In this document: positions 22,567 to 24,794 of the stretch, piece by piece
Layout: every line of letters starts with the position of its first letter
How positions within the stretch are numbered: position 1 is the first letter of the stretch
Made by a program: the position numbers and the translations under genes
Assembly: GCF_000003605.2 (NCBI RefSeq)
Contig: NW_003144268.1
Coordinates: forward strand, 1 to 24,794
DNA: 24,794 nt
Reading direction: 5' to 3'
DNA from: Saccoglossus kowalevskii
Taxonomy: Eukaryota; Hemichordata; Enteropneusta; Harrimaniidae
The notes under the pieces: model-generated
Told to the model about the DNA's origin: nothing
Database searches by the model: none
What the model saw: the letters and a program-made list of their open reading frames with translations, nothing else

Positions 22567-22958
22567 GAGTAGGAGATTTACCAAAAAGGCAACAATGCAT
22601 GTAACATGTGACACTGAGTCAGAGATTTACCAAAAGGACAACAATGCATGTAACATGTGACACTGAGTCAGGGATTTACCAAAAGGACAACAATGCATGT
22701 AACATGTGACACTGAGTCAGGGATTTACCAAAAAGGCAACAATGCATGTAACATGTGACACTGAGTCAGAGATTTACCAAAAGGGCAACAATGCATGTAA
22801 CATGTAACACTGAGTTAGGGATTTACCAAAAGGGCAAGAATGCATGTAAAATGTGACACTGAGTCAGGGATTTACCAAAAGGGCAACAATGCATGTAACA
22901 TGTGACACTGAGTCAGGTATTTACCAAAAGGGCAAGAATGCATGTAACATGTAACACT
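22567..22958. repeat. 392-bp eight-monomer higher-order repeat, copy 2
   Basis: Same eight-unit order as copy 1, directly adjacent, beginning with the rare GAGTAGGAGATTT unit. The distance to the next GAGTAGGAG is exactly 392 bp (8 x 49). Confidence 0.92.
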
Positions 22959-23044
22959 GAGTAGGAGATTTACCAAAAAGGCAACAATGCATGTAACATG
23001 TGACACTGAGTCAGAGATTTACCAAAAGGACAACAATGCATGTA
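22959..23044. repeat. 392-bp higher-order repeat, partial copy 3
   Basis: The first unit (GAGTAGGAG/AAAGGCAAC) and most of the second (GAGTCAGAG/GGA) match copy 2. At 23045 the sequence switches to GTAAAATGT and then to TGG units, so the copy is cut short by a different sub-array. Confidence 0.88.
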
Positions 23045-23252
23045 AAATGTGACACTGAGTCAGGGATTTACCAAAATGGCAACAATGCATGTAACATGTG
23101 GCACTGAGTCAGGGATTTACCAAAATGGCAACAATGCATGTAACATGTGACACTGAGTCAGGGATTTACCAAAAGGACAACAATGCATGTAACATGTGGC
23201 ACTGAGTCAGGGATTTACCAAAATGGCAACAATGCATCCAACATGTGGCACT

Positions 23253-23396
23253 GAGTCAGGATTTACCAAAAGGACAACAATGCATGTAACATGTAACACT
23301 GAGTACGGGATTTACCAAAAGGCAAGAATGCATGTAACATGTGACACTGAGTCAGGATTTACCAAAATGGCAACAATGCATGTAAAATGTGACACT
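23253..23396. repeat. Indel cluster 6: three 48-bp monomers
   Basis: Units at 23253, 23301 and 23349 are each 48 bp, each losing one G (from GAGTCAGGG or from AAAAGGGCAAG). They create an 81-codon open frame from 23196 to 23441 made of a 16-residue repeat; this is a repeat by-product. Confidence 0.86.
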
Positions 23397-23690
23397 GAGT
23401 CAGGGATTTACCAAAAGGGCAACAATGCATGTAACATGTAACACTGAGTCAGGGATTTACCAAAAGGGCAACAATGCATGTAACATGTGGCACTGAGTCA
23501 GAGATTTTCCAAAAGGACAACAATGCATGTAACATGTGACAATGAGTTAGGGATTTACCAAAAGGACAACAATGCATGTAACATGTGACACTGAGTCAGG
23601 GATTTACCAAAAGGACAACAATGCATGTTACATGTAACACTGAGTCAGGGATTTACCAAAATGGCAACAATGCATGTAACATGTGACACT

Positions 23691-23732
23691 GAGTCAGGGA
23701 TTTACCAAAAGGACAACAATGCATGTGACACT
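23691..23732. repeat. 42-bp short monomer (copy 10)
   Basis: Same 7-bp deletion, followed by TGG and GGA units. The marker unit is GACAATGAGTCAGGG, so TTAGTTAGG is absent, and ATTGAG variants begin here. Confidence 0.92.
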
Positions 23733-24060
23733 GAGTCAGGGATTTACCAAAATGGCAACAATGCATGTAACATGTGGCATTGAGTCAGGGATTTACCAAA
23801 AGGACAACAATGCATGTAACATGTGACAATGAGTCAGGGATTTACCAAAATGGCAACAATGCATGTAAAATGTGGCATTGAGTCAGGGATTTACCAAAAT
23901 GGCAACAATGCATGTAACATGTGACACTGAGTCAGGGATTTACCAAAAAGACATCAATGCATGTAAAATGTGGCACTTAGTCAGGGATTTACCAGAAGGA
24001 CAACAATGCATGTAACATGTAACACTGAGTCAGGGATTTACCAAAATGGCAACAATGCAT

Positions 24061-24794
24061 GTAACATGTGACACTGAGTCAGGGATTTACCAAAAGGACA
24101 ACAATGCATGTAATATGTAACTTTGAGTCAGGTGATTTTCCAAATTGGCAACAATGCATGTAAACATGTGGCATTGAGTCAGGGATTTAACAAAAGGGCA
24201 ACAATGCATGTAACATGTGGCACTGAGTCAGGGATTTACCAAAAGGGCAACAATGCATGTAACATGTGGCATTGAGTCAGAGATTTTACCAAAAGGGCAT
24301 GAATGCATGTAACATGTGGCATTGAGTCAGGGATTTACCAAAAGGACAACAATGCATGTAACATGTGGCACTGAGTCAGAGATTTACCAAAAGGGCAAGA
24401 ATGCATGTAACATGTAACATTGAGTCAGGGATTTATCAAAAGGGCAACAATGCATGTAACATGTGAAACTGAGTCAGGGATTTACCAAAATGGCAACAAT
24501 GCATGAAACACGTAACACTGAGTCAGGGATTTACCAAAAGGGCAACAATGCATGTAACAAGTAACATTGAGTCAGGGATTTAACAAAAGGGCAACAATGC
24601 ATGTAACATGTGACACTGAGTCAGGGATTTACCAAAAGGACAACAATGCATGTAACATGTAACATTGAGTCAGGGATTTACCAAAAGAGCAACAATGCAT
24701 GTAACATGTGACACTGAGTCAGGGATTTACCAAAAGGACAACAATGCATGTAACATGTAACATTGTAATACAGGGATTTACCAAAAGGGCAACA
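24061..24794. repeat. Array segment 14: diverged, ATTGAG-rich end of window
   Basis: About half the units read ATTGAG in place of ACTGAG. Irregular units include CTTTGAGTCAGGTGATTTTCC near 24120, GATTTTACC with GGGCATGAATG near 24280, ACAAGTAACATT near 24558 and ATTGTAATACAGGG at 24763. From 24274 on, the order resembles 20896-21390. Higher divergence may mean the array edge is near, but the repeat continues to the last base. Confidence 0.75.

Larger units (their letters stand above)
23045..24060. repeat. Array segment 13: mostly class A units
   Basis: TGG and GGA units with a GCATCCAACATG unit near 23235, a 48-bp group at 23253-23396, and the tenth 42-bp unit at 23691. ATTGAG or AATGAG in place of ACTGAG begins here. 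A GACATCAAT/CTTAGTC unit lies near 23951, with ACCAGAAGG in the next unit. Confidence 0.75.
1..24794. repeat. 49-bp satellite array, about 507 monomers, fills the window
   Basis: The sequence is a head-to-tail tandem array with a 49-bp period from first to last base. GAG-to-GAG distances are 49 in the great majority of units. Phase checks at more than 40 points, corrected for the indels found, give 505 units between positions 5 and 24667 and about 507 to the last complete unit. No monomer is inverted and no unique sequence interrupts the array. Both ends are cut mid-array. Typical composition is 19 A, 10 T, 11 G, 9 C with no CpG. Monomers differ mainly at unit positions 21-23 and 44-45, so divergence is low and the array looks recently homogenised. 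The family is not one I recognise. Size and homogeneity fit a eukaryotic satellite; chromosomal location cannot be read from the window. Confidence 0.98.

Noticed and set aside
1..24794. CRISPR array (short repeats at regular spacing)
   Set aside because: There are no unique spacers; the whole 49-bp unit repeats with the same sequence, and no cas-like gene is present.
1..24794. CENP-B box or alpha-satellite-like unit
   Set aside because: The unit is 49 bp, not about 171 bp, and lacks the CpG-containing CENP-B box core; the standard monomer has no CpG at all.
1..24794. p53-family response elements from the paired CATG motifs
   Set aside because: The two CATG cores are separated by three bases (CATG-TAA-CATG), not six, and the flanks do not fit RRR...YYY, so the match is poor.
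1..24794. Telomeric repeat or prokaryotic tandem repeat
   Set aside because: No telomere-type hexamer or heptamer runs are present, and a 25-kb gene-free array of 49-bp units is not expected in a bacterial or archaeal chromosome.
1..24794. 49-bp unit as seven diverged heptamers
   Set aside because: Only ATGTAAC and ATGTGAC clearly resemble each other; the other five heptamers show no convincing similarity, so 7 x 7 is kept only as a speculation.
24763..24794. ATTGTAATACAGGG at the right end as an array boundary
   Set aside because: After this irregular junction the standard sequence resumes (GGGATTTACC, AAAAGGGCAACA) to the last base, so the array has not ended.

Overview
The whole window is one tandem-repeat (satellite) array. 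I see no protein-coding gene, RNA gene, transposon, CRISPR array or unique-sequence island. The unit is 49 bp, and every monomer lies head to tail in the same orientation. Following the repeat phase from the GAG at position 5 to the window end, and correcting for indels, gives about 507 complete monomers. Both window edges cut through the array, so its true length is unknown. GC is about 41% (20 of 49 in a typical monomer), the + strand is A-rich (19 A, 10 T), and the standard monomer has no CpG. An array of this size and homogeneity indicates a eukaryotic nuclear genome (centromeric, pericentromeric, subtelomeric or a giant VNTR). I do not recognise the family and cannot name the organism.

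Numbering the monomer from the G of GAGTCA: positions 1-20 are nearly invariant (GAGTCAGGGATTTACC then four A), 21-23 vary (TGG, GGA or GGG), 24-43 carry CAACA, ATGCATGT and AACATGT, 44-45 vary (GG, GA or AA), and 46-49 are CACT. The junction of adjacent units creates TGAGTCA, the AP-1/GCN4 bZIP palindrome. Each unit also holds TGCATG and the dyad CATGT-A-ACATG.

Layout. Two monomer classes alternate in patches. Class A (TGG/GGA, often ending GTGGCACT) dominates about 1-360, 2600-5240, 9038-9565, 13786-14830, 15000-15480, 16411-17090, 18000-18830 and 19246-20460. Class B (GGG, ending GTAACACT) dominates about 890-2340, 5280-6290, 7640-9000, 9566-13085, 17183-18000 and 20462-22130. On top of this lie higher-order structures: ten 42-bp monomers (7-bp deletion), eight of them followed at a fixed distance by a TTAGTTA-marked monomer; a tandem 392-bp (8-monomer) higher-order repeat at 22175-23044; a 441-bp block present twice 27 monomers apart (9866 and 11188); and 245-483 bp blocks shared between about 13.5-14.6 kb and 19.4-20.7 kb in changed order. 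The last 0.7 kb is more diverged and rich in an ATTGAG variant.

Short ORFs of 62-84 codons occur, but they are by-products of the repeat. A 49-bp unit shifts frame each copy, and the longer ORFs lie mainly where indel clusters leave 48-bp units that keep frame. Nothing indicates they are genes. The most interesting reading is a highly homogeneous satellite offering hundreds of identical bZIP-type sites, evolving by unequal exchange and heptamer slippage. Clusters of single-base deletions may be partly assembly error.
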